From positions 1 to 64,000 of the forward strand of contig JAZQKI010000017.1 of NCBI GenBank assembly GCA_045542075.1: a DNA stretch of 64,000 nucleotides, read 5' to 3'. Below, in pieces: positions 50,293 to 58,782 of this stretch. Below the pieces are notes generated by a model that was not told the origin of the DNA, searched no databases, and was given only the letters and a program-made list of their open reading frames with translations. Position 1 is the stretch's first letter. The number at the start of each line of letters is the position of its first letter. Both the position numbers and the translations under genes were made by a program. The DNA is from SVTX01 sp045542075 (GTDB lineage: Bacteria > Bacillota > Clostridia > Oscillospirales > CAG-272).

Positions 50293-51582
50293 TCAGTCTC
50301 CCGATCTCATAATATCGCCCTCGCTCACATCAAAGGGCACTCTGCACCAGAATATCATCGACGGATGAGGGGCAGACGGTATCGCCTCTCCCTTTTGAGA
50401 ATAAAGCTCTGTTACGGCAAAGGGCTTGCCTATCTGTGACGGGGAGATCACCTCCGCGCTGTCACCGAGAGACACCTTGTTTCTTTGTATAAATCTGTAG
50501 AGCCTGCCGCTTTGATTTTCAAGCTCTATCCCAAGCCCCGACAAAACCTCCGCCTCTTGTTCATTATAATCCGTAGCAGTGGCGAAATATGCTTTTTCGC
50601 GTATATAACCGTTTTGCGTTGCGAGCTGGTGGTTCTCTATAGGCTTGTCAAGGTAGTATCCCGTGCAGTATTCTCTGTGGGATACACTGTCAAGCTCTCT
50701 GTACCAATCGGGGTTATATACGTAATTTTCGGGGTCGGACAAATATGCGTCTATCGCCATTCTGTACGCGTTTGTTACAACGGCGGTGTAATACGCGGAT
50801 TTCATTCTTCCCTCTATCTTGAAGGAGTCGATGCCGCTTTCCATAAGCTCGGGGATATGCTCAATGGTACACATATCCTTTGAGGACATAATAAACGTAC
50901 CAAGGGGAGTCTGCTCTATCGGTATTGGGGTATCTGGGCGTTTTTCCTCGTAGACCACGTAGTTCCAACGGCAGGGCTGCGTGCATTTTCCTCTGTTACC
51001 GTCTCTGCCCGTGAGCATCTGCGAGAGCATACATCTGCCGCTATATGACACGCACATAGAGCCGTGAATAAAGGCTTCAAGCTCTGTATCCGGATCAATT
51101 CCCTCTCTTATCGCCTTGATCTCGTTAAGATCAAGCTCGCGCGCAAGCACAAGTCTCTTTGCTCCAAGCGCGGCATACGCTCTTGCCGCCTCGGGCGACA
51201 CTATGCTCGCTTGCGTTGAGATATGTATCTCCATGTTGGGCGCGACTCGCTTTACAAGCGAAATAACGCCAAGGTCGGCAACTATGAACGCGTCTATTCC
51301 AAAATCCTTTATCTCAAGAATAAATTTCTCAAGGTCGGCATATTCGTCGCCGTGAGGCATAGTATTAAGAGTAAGATATATCTTTTTTCCGCGCGCGTGA
51401 GTGTATTTGACAGCCTCGCGCAGCTCCTCGACTGTGAAGTTGTCCGCCGCCGAGCGCATACCGAAGTTTACGCCTGCGCAATACACCGCGTCAGCGCCGT
51501 AAAGAAGCGCCGCCTTCAGCTTTTCAAAGTTGCCCGCGGGCGAGAGCAGCTCGGGTCTTTTTATGATTTTTTTCATAGACAT
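50293..51582 (-). CDS. Peptidase U32 family protein, TrhP-like
   Basis: The 429-residue protein has PELLSPAGNFEKLKAALLYGADAVY, the hallmark EAFIHGSMCVSYSGRCMLS (core HGSMCVSYSGRC) and NRGKCTQPCRWNY; the Cys residues probably bind an iron-sulfur cluster. Members of the family called TrhP hydroxylate U34 of some tRNAs from prephenate, while others modify rRNA; protease activity is doubtful. RBS AAAGGCAG precedes the ATG. It heads an operon with uppP and rnmV. Confidence 0.88.
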   Translation of the reverse strand: MSMKKIIKRPELLSPAGNFEKLKAALLYGADAVYCAGVNFGMRSAADNFTVEELREAVKYTHARGKKIYLTLNTMPHGDEYADLEKFILEIKDFGIDAFIVADLGVISLVKRVAPNMEIHISTQASIVSPEAARAYAALGAKRLVLARELDLNEIKAIREGIDPDTELEAFIHGSMCVSYSGRCMLSQMLTGRDGNRGKCTQPCRWNYVVYEEKRPDTPIPIEQTPLGTFIMSSKDMCTIEHIPELMESGIDSFKIEGRMKSAYYTAVVTNAYRMAIDAYLSDPENYVYNPDWYRELDSVSHREYCTGYYLDKPIENHQLATQNGYIREKAYFATATDYNEQEAEVLSGLGIELENQSGRLYRFIQRNKVSLGDSAEVISPSQIGKPFAVTELYSQKGEAIPSAPHPSMIFWCRVPFDVSEGDIMRSGD

Positions 51583-51775
51583 TCTCTGCCTTTCATTTTC
51601 TTATTGGTTCTTTTTTTATTTTATCATAAATAAAGTGTTATGTCAATCAGAAAATCCGCTTGAGGCGGCTTATAGAGAAAAACCTAAAAACATCTTGAAT
51701 AATACAGGACATTGTGATATAATAAAAGCGTAAACTCTCGCTCTTGAGAAAAATAATGATATACGGAGGTATTTT

Positions 51776-52897
51776 ATGTATTGTCCAAAGTGCGGCGCGG
51801 AGCTGAATGACGGCTCTGTTATATGCAACGTATGCGGCGAGCATTTCGCCATAGAGCAGCAAAAGGGTAACTTCATAGCGGCAAAAAATAAAACCCTTGC
51901 CATTATTTACGACCTTTTTCATTCCAAGCTGTTTCTTTTCCTTTCGATCATCACAACCATTCTCTGCGGAGTGGGCTTTATATCCATCTTCACAGGCGGA
52001 GGAGTCGAGGCGATACTTACGTTTGCGTTCTCTCTTCCCGCTACTATTGCCTGCTGGAAGACCTACTCTGCAAAGGCAATTCCCAGCACAAGGAATATAG
52101 CAAAGATCAGAGCACTTCTTAAAGCATGGCGCATATTATCAAAGGTTCTTTATATAATACTTATCGTATGTTTTGTCATAATGCTTATCGCCTCGGTGGC
52201 GCTCGGTCTCGCTTGGAACAAAGCGGAGGCACAGCTGGACAACGGTGAGCTTTCGCAGGCTATTGCGGACGCTTTCCTCGAGGAAGGGCTTATTACATAC
52301 GAGCAAGCAGAGGAGCTTGCGACGTTTGAAATAACAGGCTGGATGATTTCCATTCTCTTTATCGGAATCGCTGTTATTTGCGCTGTGTTCGTCGCTCTTT
52401 ATATCGTTTACGGCATTATGCTTAAAAAGGCCGAAAGCTACGTTCTCGATGTAGAATATACCCTTATCTCGGGCAGCTACTCGTCTATGGGCTCTCCCGG
52501 CAAATTTATGCTTGTAATGGGTATAATATACGCGGTATCCTCCACAGGTACGGTGTCCTACTTTAGTTTCAACCTCGGAGAGTTTGAGGCATCTTTCTCG
52601 TTGCCCAACTTCTTGCCCGTAGTAATCGGCACGTTCCTTATCTGCGCGGGAATACTCTTTAATAAGATTCACGCGGCTGAAATTGCCAACAATCAAGTCC
52701 TTGCTCGCGAGGAGTTTGAGCTTGCCCGCGTAGCGCAGCTTACAAACGACGCAATCGCCGCAAAGCAGGAGGCTGAGGCTGTTGTTGAGGAGGCTCCCGT
52801 GGTTGAGGAAGCTCCCGCAGTTGAGGAGGCTCCCGCAGTTGAGGAGGCTCCCGCGGTCGAGGAAGCTCCTGTGGTTGAGGAAACACCCAACGAATAA
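51776..52897 (+). CDS. Zinc-ribbon membrane protein with Glu/Ala/Pro/Val repeat tail
   Basis: The 373-residue protein starts with a zinc ribbon (CPKCGAEL...CNVCGEHF, residues 3-23), then has about five membrane segments in two groups (about 45-105, 120-215, 255-305) and a coiled, charged stretch. The tail from about 335 is a repeat of EEAPAVEEAPVVEE type. A cytoplasmic zinc ribbon with a membrane part is common in Firmicutes, but the function is unknown. RBS ACGGAGG precedes the ATG. Confidence 0.7.
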   Translation: MYCPKCGAELNDGSVICNVCGEHFAIEQQKGNFIAAKNKTLAIIYDLFHSKLFLFLSIITTILCGVGFISIFTGGGVEAILTFAFSLPATIACWKTYSAKAIPSTRNIAKIRALLKAWRILSKVLYIILIVCFVIMLIASVALGLAWNKAEAQLDNGELSQAIADAFLEEGLITYEQAEELATFEITGWMISILFIGIAVICAVFVALYIVYGIMLKKAESYVLDVEYTLISGSYSSMGSPGKFMLVMGIIYAVSSTGTVSYFSFNLGEFEASFSLPNFLPVVIGTFLICAGILFNKIHAAEIANNQVLAREEFELARVAQLTNDAIAAKQEAEAVVEEAPVVEEAPAVEEAPAVEEAPAVEEAPVVEETPNE

Positions 52898-52906
52898 ATC
52901 ATTAAC

Positions 52907-52938
52907 AAAAAACGCTTGTCATGCGACAAGCGTTTTTT
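52907..52938. terminator. Bidirectional terminator between zinc-ribbon and fbp genes
   Basis: A 14-bp stem AAAAAACGCTTGTC with its complement around ATGC, flanked by A and T runs. Confidence 0.92.
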
Positions 52939-52950
52939 TGTTTTTAAGAA

Positions 52951-54918
52951 TCAAATTTGTTCATTTGGCTTTACAATACCCATGCGGTATGCCTCAAGCA
53001 GAGCCTTGAGGTCGGATTTCATATCCATAAGCTCCTTGCCCTCGTCGGTATCTGAAACCATCATTCGTCTGTTCATCATCTCAAATACCACGTCGGTCGT
53101 GGCAAGAATGTCCTTGTTTTCCTTGATAGCCGCCGCCTTGCCCTCAAACGCGCCGTGAGACACGAGTCTGAGCCCGCGCGACGAGTAGATAAGCGTATAT
53201 CCCGCAATGCCCGTCGTGGTGTGATACGCCTTGCAGAAGCCGCCGTCGATAAGTATATATCTGCCGTTTGCCTTTACGGGATTCTCTCCCGCGCCCGCCT
53301 TTACGGGAACGTGTCCGTTTATTACGTGTGAATTTATCTCGTCAAGTCCGAACTCGTGAAGTATTCTGCATATAGCTCCGTAATTATCAATAAAAGAATA
53401 ATACGGGTTCTTCTTTTCCGTCCAAGCGGTCTTATCCGAGATAAAGCATCTCTCAAAGGTGGTCATCTTCTCGCGCCCGAAGAGCGGACTGTGCTTGCCG
53501 CACCAGAGATAATACATAAAATCAAGCGCATTTGCGTCACCGTTATAGTAAGCAAGTCGCGCTATTCTGTCACAGGCATCCATATATTCCTTGCCCGATA
53601 CAGAGCGTCCGTCGTAAAGCGTCACGGATTGGAAATCTCCCTCCGCCGTCATGGGAATACAGCCGTGGAAAAGTAAATTCTGATTATATATCTTGTAAAG
53701 ACTTCCCTTTGCATACAGGAACTTGACGTGAGCCTGAAGCGCTGCGCTATGTCTGAACGCGCGGGTGAGCGACGCCATAAGGCCCTCCTCCTCGGGAGAA
53801 AGCGCGTATGGGTCATTTATGTCAACCGTCGGAAAGTCACAGTCATCAAGATAGTATTCAGCGCCGTCGATAGTGACCGTTTTTTTGTCGCGGTCTATCT
53901 TGTCAAGCAGGAGCCTGCCGTCCATCCCGTACTCGGGATGACGCTTGATAAGCTGTCCCTCAAGCTTGAAAAGGATTATAGCTATCGCCTTGTGAGCCTT
54001 TGAAAGACTGCTCATGTTGTTTTTGATATAGTCCTTGTCCTCTGCAGAGCGAGGCATAAATCCCGTGCTGTCGCCATACGTCTCCTGCGCAAAGCCGATA
54101 AGGTCGCGAAGGCTTATTCCGTAAGAGTTTTCAACAAGCGAAAGCGTGTTGTACTGCACCGCAAGGTTAAGGACGCTTGCAATACACGCACGGCTTCCCG
54201 CCGCGGCACCCATCCAGACTATGTCGTGGTTGCCCCACTGAACGTCTACGTTATGGTGAGCCATGAGCATATCAAGTATCTTGTCCGCGCGCTGTCCTCT
54301 GTCGTAAATGTCGCCGACCACGTGCAAGCGGTCAACCGCCATTCTCTTGATAAGCGAGCAGAGCGCCTCAACGAATGCGGGAGCCTGACCTATCTCGATT
54401 ATGGTGGAGATAATGTTTCGGTAATATTCCTGCTTGTTGTGCTCCTCACCCGAGGTGTGAAGCAGCTCGTCGATTATGTTCTGATATTCAGACGGAAGCG
54501 CGTCACGAACCTTTGAACGGGTGTATTTTGATGCGACTGAGCGCGCAAGGTCAACAAGTCTGTAAAGCGTGAGGTCATACCACTCGGGCGTGTCCTCTCC
54601 CTTTGCGTGAAGCTCCTCTATTTTCTCTACGGGGTAGTAGATGAGCGTGCATAGCTCACGTCTCTCGCTCTCGGACACAAAGCGGTAGAAAAGATTGTCA
54701 ACCTTTTCTCTGATGACTCCCGAGCAGTTGTTAAGTATATGCTTGAAAGCCTCCGCCTCACCGTGAAGGTCGCTCAAAAAATGCTCCGTTCCCTTGGGCA
54801 GATTAAGTATAGCGTTTAGATTGACGACAGCCGCCCCCGCCGTCTGTATCGAGGGATATTGCTTTGCCAAAAGAATCAGCATTTTTATTTGTTCGGGTGT
54901 GTACGCCGTTTTTTTCAT
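52951..54918 (-). CDS. fbp: Fructose-1,6-bisphosphatase, class III
   Basis: The 655-residue enzyme is of the Firmicutes type: FLSDLHGEAEAF and VGDIYDRGQRADKILD with GNHDIVWMGAAAG form a calcineurin-like metallophosphatase site. HVINGHVPVKAGAGE and LIDGGFCKAYH lie near the C-terminus. It converts fructose 1,6-bisphosphate to fructose 6-phosphate in gluconeogenesis. The length is normal. It has its own terminator and no neighbours in the same operon. Confidence 0.96.
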   Translation of the reverse strand: MKKTAYTPEQIKMLILLAKQYPSIQTAGAAVVNLNAILNLPKGTEHFLSDLHGEAEAFKHILNNCSGVIREKVDNLFYRFVSESERRELCTLIYYPVEKIEELHAKGEDTPEWYDLTLYRLVDLARSVASKYTRSKVRDALPSEYQNIIDELLHTSGEEHNKQEYYRNIISTIIEIGQAPAFVEALCSLIKRMAVDRLHVVGDIYDRGQRADKILDMLMAHHNVDVQWGNHDIVWMGAAAGSRACIASVLNLAVQYNTLSLVENSYGISLRDLIGFAQETYGDSTGFMPRSAEDKDYIKNNMSSLSKAHKAIAIILFKLEGQLIKRHPEYGMDGRLLLDKIDRDKKTVTIDGAEYYLDDCDFPTVDINDPYALSPEEEGLMASLTRAFRHSAALQAHVKFLYAKGSLYKIYNQNLLFHGCIPMTAEGDFQSVTLYDGRSVSGKEYMDACDRIARLAYYNGDANALDFMYYLWCGKHSPLFGREKMTTFERCFISDKTAWTEKKNPYYSFIDNYGAICRILHEFGLDEINSHVINGHVPVKAGAGENPVKANGRYILIDGGFCKAYHTTTGIAGYTLIYSSRGLRLVSHGAFEGKAAAIKENKDILATTDVVFEMMNRRMMVSDTDEGKELMDMKSDLKALLEAYRMGIVKPNEQI

Positions 54919-55074
54919 ATTTCAAGCTCTCCCTTTTCATATTTGCGTCTCTATATTTATTTTAACTGATATTTAGCAAAAAGTAAAGAGATTTTCCGAA
55001 AATGACTTAAAAACCATTCGATATTTTTCGCAGACCGCAAACAAAAAAGAACTTTTTATTTTGCCCTTTTGCTC

Positions 55075-55104
55075 TTGACATTCTCGCCCTCGGTGTGATA
55101 TAAT
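55075..55104 (+). promoter_or_regulatory. Promoter of tRNA-Gln(TTG)
   Basis: TTGACA (55075-55080), 18 bp and TATAAT (55099-55104), 16 bp upstream of the tRNA. Confidence 0.88.
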
Positions 55105-55120
55105 ATCACAGTACAAATAT

Positions 55121-55195
55121 TGGGGTGTCGCCAAGCGGTAAGGCACAGGACTTTGACTCCTGCATTCGTCAGTTCAAATCTGGCCACCCCAGCCA
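55121..55195 (+). tRNA. tRNA-Gln(TTG)
   Basis: The cloverleaf has acceptor TGGGGTG/CACCCCA, T-loop TTCAAAT and anticodon loop CTTTGAC; the anticodon TTG reads CAA and CAG. CCA is encoded. The T-stem is GTCAG/CTGGC with a G-T pair. Confidence 0.93.
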
Positions 55196-55230
55196 AACAC
55201 AAAGGGGCGCAAATGCGCCCCTTTGTGTTT
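55195..55230 (+). terminator. Terminator of tRNA-Gln(TTG)
   Basis: A perfect 16-bp stem AAACACAAAGGGGCGC with its complement around AAAT begins at the last base of the tRNA. Confidence 0.85.
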
Positions 55231-55294
55231 GACTGGGCTAGCCGATTTGAACTGACTGCCAAGACGCTTGCGGCTTGGTGAGGGTTCAAATCTG
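55231..55294. repeat. First copy of the 62-bp tRNA-derived repeat
   Basis: Bases 55233-55294 recur identically at 55889-55950. The unit begins with an inverted tRNA-Gln 3' end (exact over GATTTGAACTGAC) and ends with a direct T-arm copy GGTTCAAATCTG. The two can pair (GATTTGAAC/GTTCAAATC) around an inner CCAAG/CTTGG stem. A further direct T-arm copy lies at 55339-55353. Confidence 0.85.
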
Positions 55295-55402
55295 GCCTTT
55301 TCACCCTACGTGTGGTCATCATTGGCTAATTGTGTGATGGTTCAAATCTGGCCGAAGTTTTGATTACTTTGAAGCGAGGCGCGTAAATCCGGATTTTCTT
55401 GC

Positions 55403-55431
55403 TTGAAATATTTACAAAATTGTGGTATAAT
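55403..55431 (+). promoter_or_regulatory. Promoter of the 77-residue protein gene, duplicated type
   Basis: TTGAAA (55403-55408), 17 bp and TATAAT (55426-55431). Almost the same stretch (TTTACAAAATTGTGGTATAAT type) recurs upstream of the lipoprotein gene at 56129-56157. Confidence 0.8.
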
Positions 55432-55487
55432 AGATAAATGGATGGGGCATCCCCCCTCACTAACAACATGGCAAAGGAGGAAGCAAA

Positions 55488-55721
55488 ATGATATTATACA
55501 TAGAATCAGTATACGGGGATGTGTTATTACACGGAAAAAGAATGGAAGAATCAGAATTGCGCAAAAAAGCCAATGAACTATTGAAGCTTGTCGGCGCCAA
55601 GGATTTTCTTTCCGCTTTTTGTATGCGTTATGATTACGAAGAACTTCCTTTTGATCCGCATATGAAGATCGATTACGTTGTAGATTTAGATACGAGTTGG
55701 GTTTATAAGCCAATATATTAA
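55488..55721 (+). CDS. 77-residue soluble protein, unrecognised
   Basis: The small protein (MILYIESVYGDVLLHGKRMEE...VDLDTSWVYKPIY) is acidic and has no signal peptide or membrane segment. A strong AAAGGAGG and a promoter support expression. It gives an impression of a short alpha/beta protein of the type found on mobile elements, but I cannot name a family. It lies within a repeat module downstream of tRNA-Gln(TTG). Confidence 0.6.
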   Translation: MILYIESVYGDVLLHGKRMEESELRKKANELLKLVGAKDFLSAFCMRYDYEELPFDPHMKIDYVVDLDTSWVYKPIY

Positions 55722-55852
55722 TGCATAGACTCGTTTACAAACATTGCACAGCACCTGGAAAACAGCGGTCAAATGCAACTCCATCATCGCCAAGGGGTTA
55801 GTGTACCCTCTGCAAAATAAGAGTGCATCCAAATCGGACACACGTCACAACA
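55722..55852. repeat. Degenerate tRNA-like stretch and first copy of a 47-bp repeat
   Basis: Bases 55806-55852 recur at 57025-57071 with one difference. Together with the preceding ATCATCGCCAAGGGG it resembles a decayed tRNA-Gln gene: CGCCAAG as in the D-arm and CATCCAAATCGGAC as in the T-arm, with the anticodon arm lost. Confidence 0.55.
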
Positions 55853-55884
55853 GATAAGGCTCGCCGATTGGCGAGCCTTATCTG
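55851..55884. terminator. Hairpin ahead of the second repeat copy
   Basis: A perfect 15-bp stem CAGATAAGGCTCGCC with its complement around GATT; no T-run follows. It holds the same position relative to the inverted tRNA end as the terminator at 55195-55230. Confidence 0.6.
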
Positions 55885-55886
55885 TT

Positions 55887-55950
55887 GGCTGGGCTAGCCG
55901 ATTTGAACTGACTGCCAAGACGCTTGCGGCTTGGTGAGGGTTCAAATCTG
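55887..55950. repeat. Second copy of the 62-bp tRNA-derived repeat
   Basis: Bases 55889-55950 are identical to 55233-55294. The similarity continues weakly (CTGATTGCTTTGGA versus TTGATTACTTTGAA) before it is lost. Confidence 0.85.
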
Positions 55951-55989
55951 ACCTAAGCTTCTGATTGCTTTGGATAACATTCGCACACC

Positions 55990-56061
55990 GTAGGGGTCGA
56001 CCTCCCGGACGACCCGCAAAACCGTGGACAAACGAACCGTCGGGGACGCCGGTCCCTACAA
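55990..56061. repeat. GC-rich inverted-repeat element
   Basis: GTAGGGGTCG (55990-55999) faces CGGTCCCTAC (about 56050-56059) as imperfect ends around a GC-rich core in an AT-rich context. The look is that of a small intergenic repeat unit. No ORF in it has a ribosome binding site. Confidence 0.5.
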
Positions 56062-56128
56062 ATGCAAAATTTATTTACAAAGCCGTAGCTGCATCGGAAT
56101 TTTGGATAGATCCGAACTGACGATACGG

Positions 56129-56157
56129 TTGAAATGTTTACAAAATTGTGGTATAAT
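56129..56157 (+). promoter_or_regulatory. Promoter of the 239-residue lipoprotein gene
   Basis: TTGAAA (56129-56134), 17 bp and TATAAT (56152-56157), nearly the same sequence as the promoter at 55403-55431. Confidence 0.82.
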
Positions 56158-56186
56158 ATAGATAACAATAATTTTAGGAGGTTCAT

Positions 56187-56906
56187 ATGAAACGTTTTTG
56201 CTTAATTATGATAACGCTTATGATGATTCTTGGCTTGTGTTCATGTAATTCGGAATCAAATAACAATGATAATTTTGATAGTACTGAAAAACCATATATG
56301 ACTACTCATTGCTCGAAAGAAGATGTTGATGCTTTTTGCGATATCATTGGAGAACTTCAAGGAGAAGGTCTACTTTCGGGATTAGTCCTCGACAAGGAAA
56401 AATGTTTCAATGTTACACCACAGGAGGTTGCGCTGGAAACCAACTATAAAATTTTCAAATTCTCCGATTCGTGTGCTTCTTTTGTAATGATTGACAACGA
56501 GGTCTACACCCTGTGTGAATGGTTTGGCGGATACGGATTTGTCAACGCTGTTCCTTGCGATTTTGACAATGACGGAAATAAAGATCTATTAGTTGCATCA
56601 TCGTGGGGGTCCGGACTGCATCGTTCAATCATTTCAATTTTTAATTCTGTAACCAAAGAGTCTACGGTTATTTATGACACTTCAACGACAGATAATCCTC
56701 AAATTAATTTATTTGTTGCGGCAGTTTCCCCCTCTTTTTCATCCAAAGACCCTTCCGACTCATCTATTTATTATCAAGTATATTCGGCTGAAATAAAATC
56801 AAATGATAATAACCTGGCTAATTTGTCTTATGTGGCAACAGGCATTATAGGTTCGATTTCAACTGAAAATGGAGTGATTGCTTTTATTCCAACAGAGAAA
56901 TCGTAA
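56187..56906 (+). CDS. Lipoprotein with FG-GAP/dockerin-like calcium loop
   Basis: The 239-residue protein has a lipoprotein signal (lipobox GLCSC, Cys at about 18-20). The middle contains CDFDNDGNKDLLVASSWGSG, the DxDxDG loop found in FG-GAP/VCBS beta-propeller blades that bind Ca2+. The rest is not recognised and is rich in Ser and Asn. AGGAGG precedes the ATG. The low GC content differs from housekeeping genes nearby. The gene lies between the two copies of the 47-bp repeat. Confidence 0.65.
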   Translation: MKRFCLIMITLMMILGLCSCNSESNNNDNFDSTEKPYMTTHCSKEDVDAFCDIIGELQGEGLLSGLVLDKEKCFNVTPQEVALETNYKIFKFSDSCASFVMIDNEVYTLCEWFGGYGFVNAVPCDFDNDGNKDLLVASSWGSGLHRSIISIFNSVTKESTVIYDTSTTDNPQINLFVAAVSPSFSSKDPSDSSIYYQVYSAEIKSNDNNLANLSYVATGIIGSISTENGVIAFIPTEKS

Positions 56907-57071
56907 ATCGTTTCTGACTTTATACAGGCAGGTTGATTACATAGGCTCAGTTGCAAGCATGGCGTTAAACGTCCGGTAGAACACGGAACCTTTTAACCCC
57001 CATAACCGCTCGTGGGTTATTGCCCCCTCTGCAAAATAAGCGTGCATCCAAATCGGACACACGTCACAACA
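56907..57071. repeat. Second copy of the 47-bp repeat and its flank
   Basis: Bases 57025-57071 repeat 55806-55852 with one difference. Here the repeat ends directly at the ribosome binding site of the following gene instead of at a hairpin. Confidence 0.75.
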
Positions 57072-57085
57072 CAAAGGAGAATATT

Positions 57086-57400
57086 ATGACTGTATCAGCA
57101 CAAATTGTATGGTTCCCCGGCGCGCCTATTACGCTCGAAGTCATTCTTTTATATTTGTCGCTCTTGCTGATTGCTATAGGCGGATACGTCCTTTTGATGA
57201 CATCTATGAAAAATGACCGTTACGACAGAAGGAGAAAATTCCATCGGGCAAATCCGTGGGAAAGGTTGGAAAATCAAAATGCTAATAAGCAGCCTCCGGA
57301 AACTGATAAATTCAAGGTGCTGCGTATAATACTTATCGCCGTTGTTTCCATACTGACATTATTCGTGCTTGCTATATTGCTCGGTTGGATAAATATTTGA
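57086..57400 (+). CDS. 104-residue membrane protein, unrecognised
   Basis: The small protein has two hydrophobic segments (about residues 16-38 and 80-102) linked by a basic stretch (NDRYDRRRKFHRANPWERL). AAAGGAG decides ATG 57086. No function is known. It partly overlaps a possible upstream start of the MFS gene, and probably shares its transcript. Confidence 0.6.
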   Translation: MTVSAQIVWFPGAPITLEVILLYLSLLLIAIGGYVLLMTSMKNDRYDRRRKFHRANPWERLENQNANKQPPETDKFKVLRIILIAVVSILTLFVLAILLGWINI

Positions 57401-57441
57401 TAAAAAACTCAAAAACCATCTTGTCTAAAAGGTACCCTCCC

Positions 57442-58620
57442 ATGGCTTCACTACTTTTAGTTTTAATTTACATCTGCTTTATAAGTCTCGGCCTGCCCGA
57501 CTCGCTTTTGGGCTCGGCCTGGCCCGTATTACACGAGGAAATATGCGTTCCTATGTCCTACGCGGGCATTATATCCATGGTCATTTTCGTTGGAACTATA
57601 CTCTCAAGTCTTTTCAGCGACAAGCTGCTCCGAAAATTCGGCGCGGGCAGAGTGACCGCAGTCAGCGTTATGCTTACCGCCATAGGCCTTTTCGGCTTTT
57701 CAACAAGCACGCGCTTTTGGATGCTGATACTGTGGGCTATTCCCTACGGGCTCGGCGCGGGCGGTGTTGACGCAATACTAAATAACTACGTCGCGCTTCA
57801 TTACAAGGCGCAGCATATGAGCTGGCTTCACTGTATGTGGGGAGTCGGCGCGTCAATAAGTCCTTACATTATGAGCTTTTCGCTCATCCGTCTTGACGGC
57901 TGGAGCTACGGCTATCTTATCGTGGCAGTAATTCAGGCGGTTTTGTGCGCATTTATATTTATCAGTCTCCCCGTGTGGAAAAAGGTCGAGCGCGCCGAGG
58001 TCGCCGACGAGGCTCAGGAGCAAGCTCCCTCGCTCTCGTTCAGAGAAATTTTCTCCATAAAGAACGCCATCCCCTGCTTTCTTATGTTCTTCGGATATTG
58101 CGCGCTGGAGCTGACGACGTCGCTTTGGGCAAGCAGCTATCTTGTGCAAAGATGGGAATTTTCCCCCGAGGTCGCCGCGGGCCTTGCAAGTATGTTTTAT
58201 TTAGGTGTCACAGCGGGAAGATTTATCAACGGATTTCTCGCCATGAAGCTCGGCGACCATTTTCTGATAAGAACGGGACTTGGCATAATATCCGTGGGAA
58301 TTATTCTGCTGTTTATTCCGTTCAGCTCTGTATTTGCTCTTGTCGGTTTTATACTGATAGGTTTCGGCTGCGCGCCCGTATATCCTTGTATAATTCATAT
58401 GACACCCGACGTATTCGGCAGGGACAAATCCCAGGCGATGATCGGCGTGCAGATGGCTTTTGCTTACGTGGGATTTCTTATAATGCCCCCGCTTTTTGGT
58501 ATTATCGCGGAGCATATCTCAATCTCTCTTTTACCCGCATATCAGCTAATCCTCCTTGCGGTCATAATCATTATGCACGAGGTATTGATGCGCGGCGCAA
58601 AGAAAAACAATCAGAAATAA
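57442..58620 (+). CDS. MFS transporter
   Basis: The 392-residue protein has 12 membrane segments. SLGLPDSLLGSAWPVLHEE and the loop LLRKFGAGRVTAVSV between segments 2 and 3 fit the major facilitator family, in the FucP/YfkF-like branch of small sugar or drug carriers. The ATG at 57442 follows AAAAGG; an upstream TTG at 57385 lies inside the preceding gene. The substrate is unknown. Confidence 0.85.
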   Translation: MASLLLVLIYICFISLGLPDSLLGSAWPVLHEEICVPMSYAGIISMVIFVGTILSSLFSDKLLRKFGAGRVTAVSVMLTAIGLFGFSTSTRFWMLILWAIPYGLGAGGVDAILNNYVALHYKAQHMSWLHCMWGVGASISPYIMSFSLIRLDGWSYGYLIVAVIQAVLCAFIFISLPVWKKVERAEVADEAQEQAPSLSFREIFSIKNAIPCFLMFFGYCALELTTSLWASSYLVQRWEFSPEVAAGLASMFYLGVTAGRFINGFLAMKLGDHFLIRTGLGIISVGIILLFIPFSSVFALVGFILIGFGCAPVYPCIIHMTPDVFGRDKSQAMIGVQMAFAYVGFLIMPPLFGIIAEHISISLLPAYQLILLAVIIIMHEVLMRGAKKNNQK

Positions 58621-58632
58621 AAACCTTATCTC

Positions 58633-58658
58633 AAAAGGCGTCGTTGACGCCTTTTTTT
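58633..58658 (+). terminator. Terminator of the MFS gene
   Basis: A 10-bp stem AAAAGGCGTC with its complement around GTT, followed by T7. Confidence 0.9.
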
Positions 58659-58782
58659 GTTATTTATCACAGCGCAAATATTTCTTAAAATTTCTTAAAA
58701 AGCCTCCAAGGACATACCTCTCCCAACAAAATATGCTATAATATGACAGTAAATGACAATTTTTATGTATTCTGGAGAGATT

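Noticed and set aside
52790..52890. Short tandem DNA repeats
   Set aside because: They encode the EEAPAVEE tail of the zinc-ribbon protein and are not a separate element.
55342..55713. Minus-strand open frame opposite the 77-residue protein gene
   Set aside because: The plus-strand gene has an AAAGGAGG and a promoter; the minus-strand frame has neither.
55953..56186. Minus-strand open frame over the GC-rich repeat unit
   Set aside because: It is formed by the repeat and lacks a start signal.
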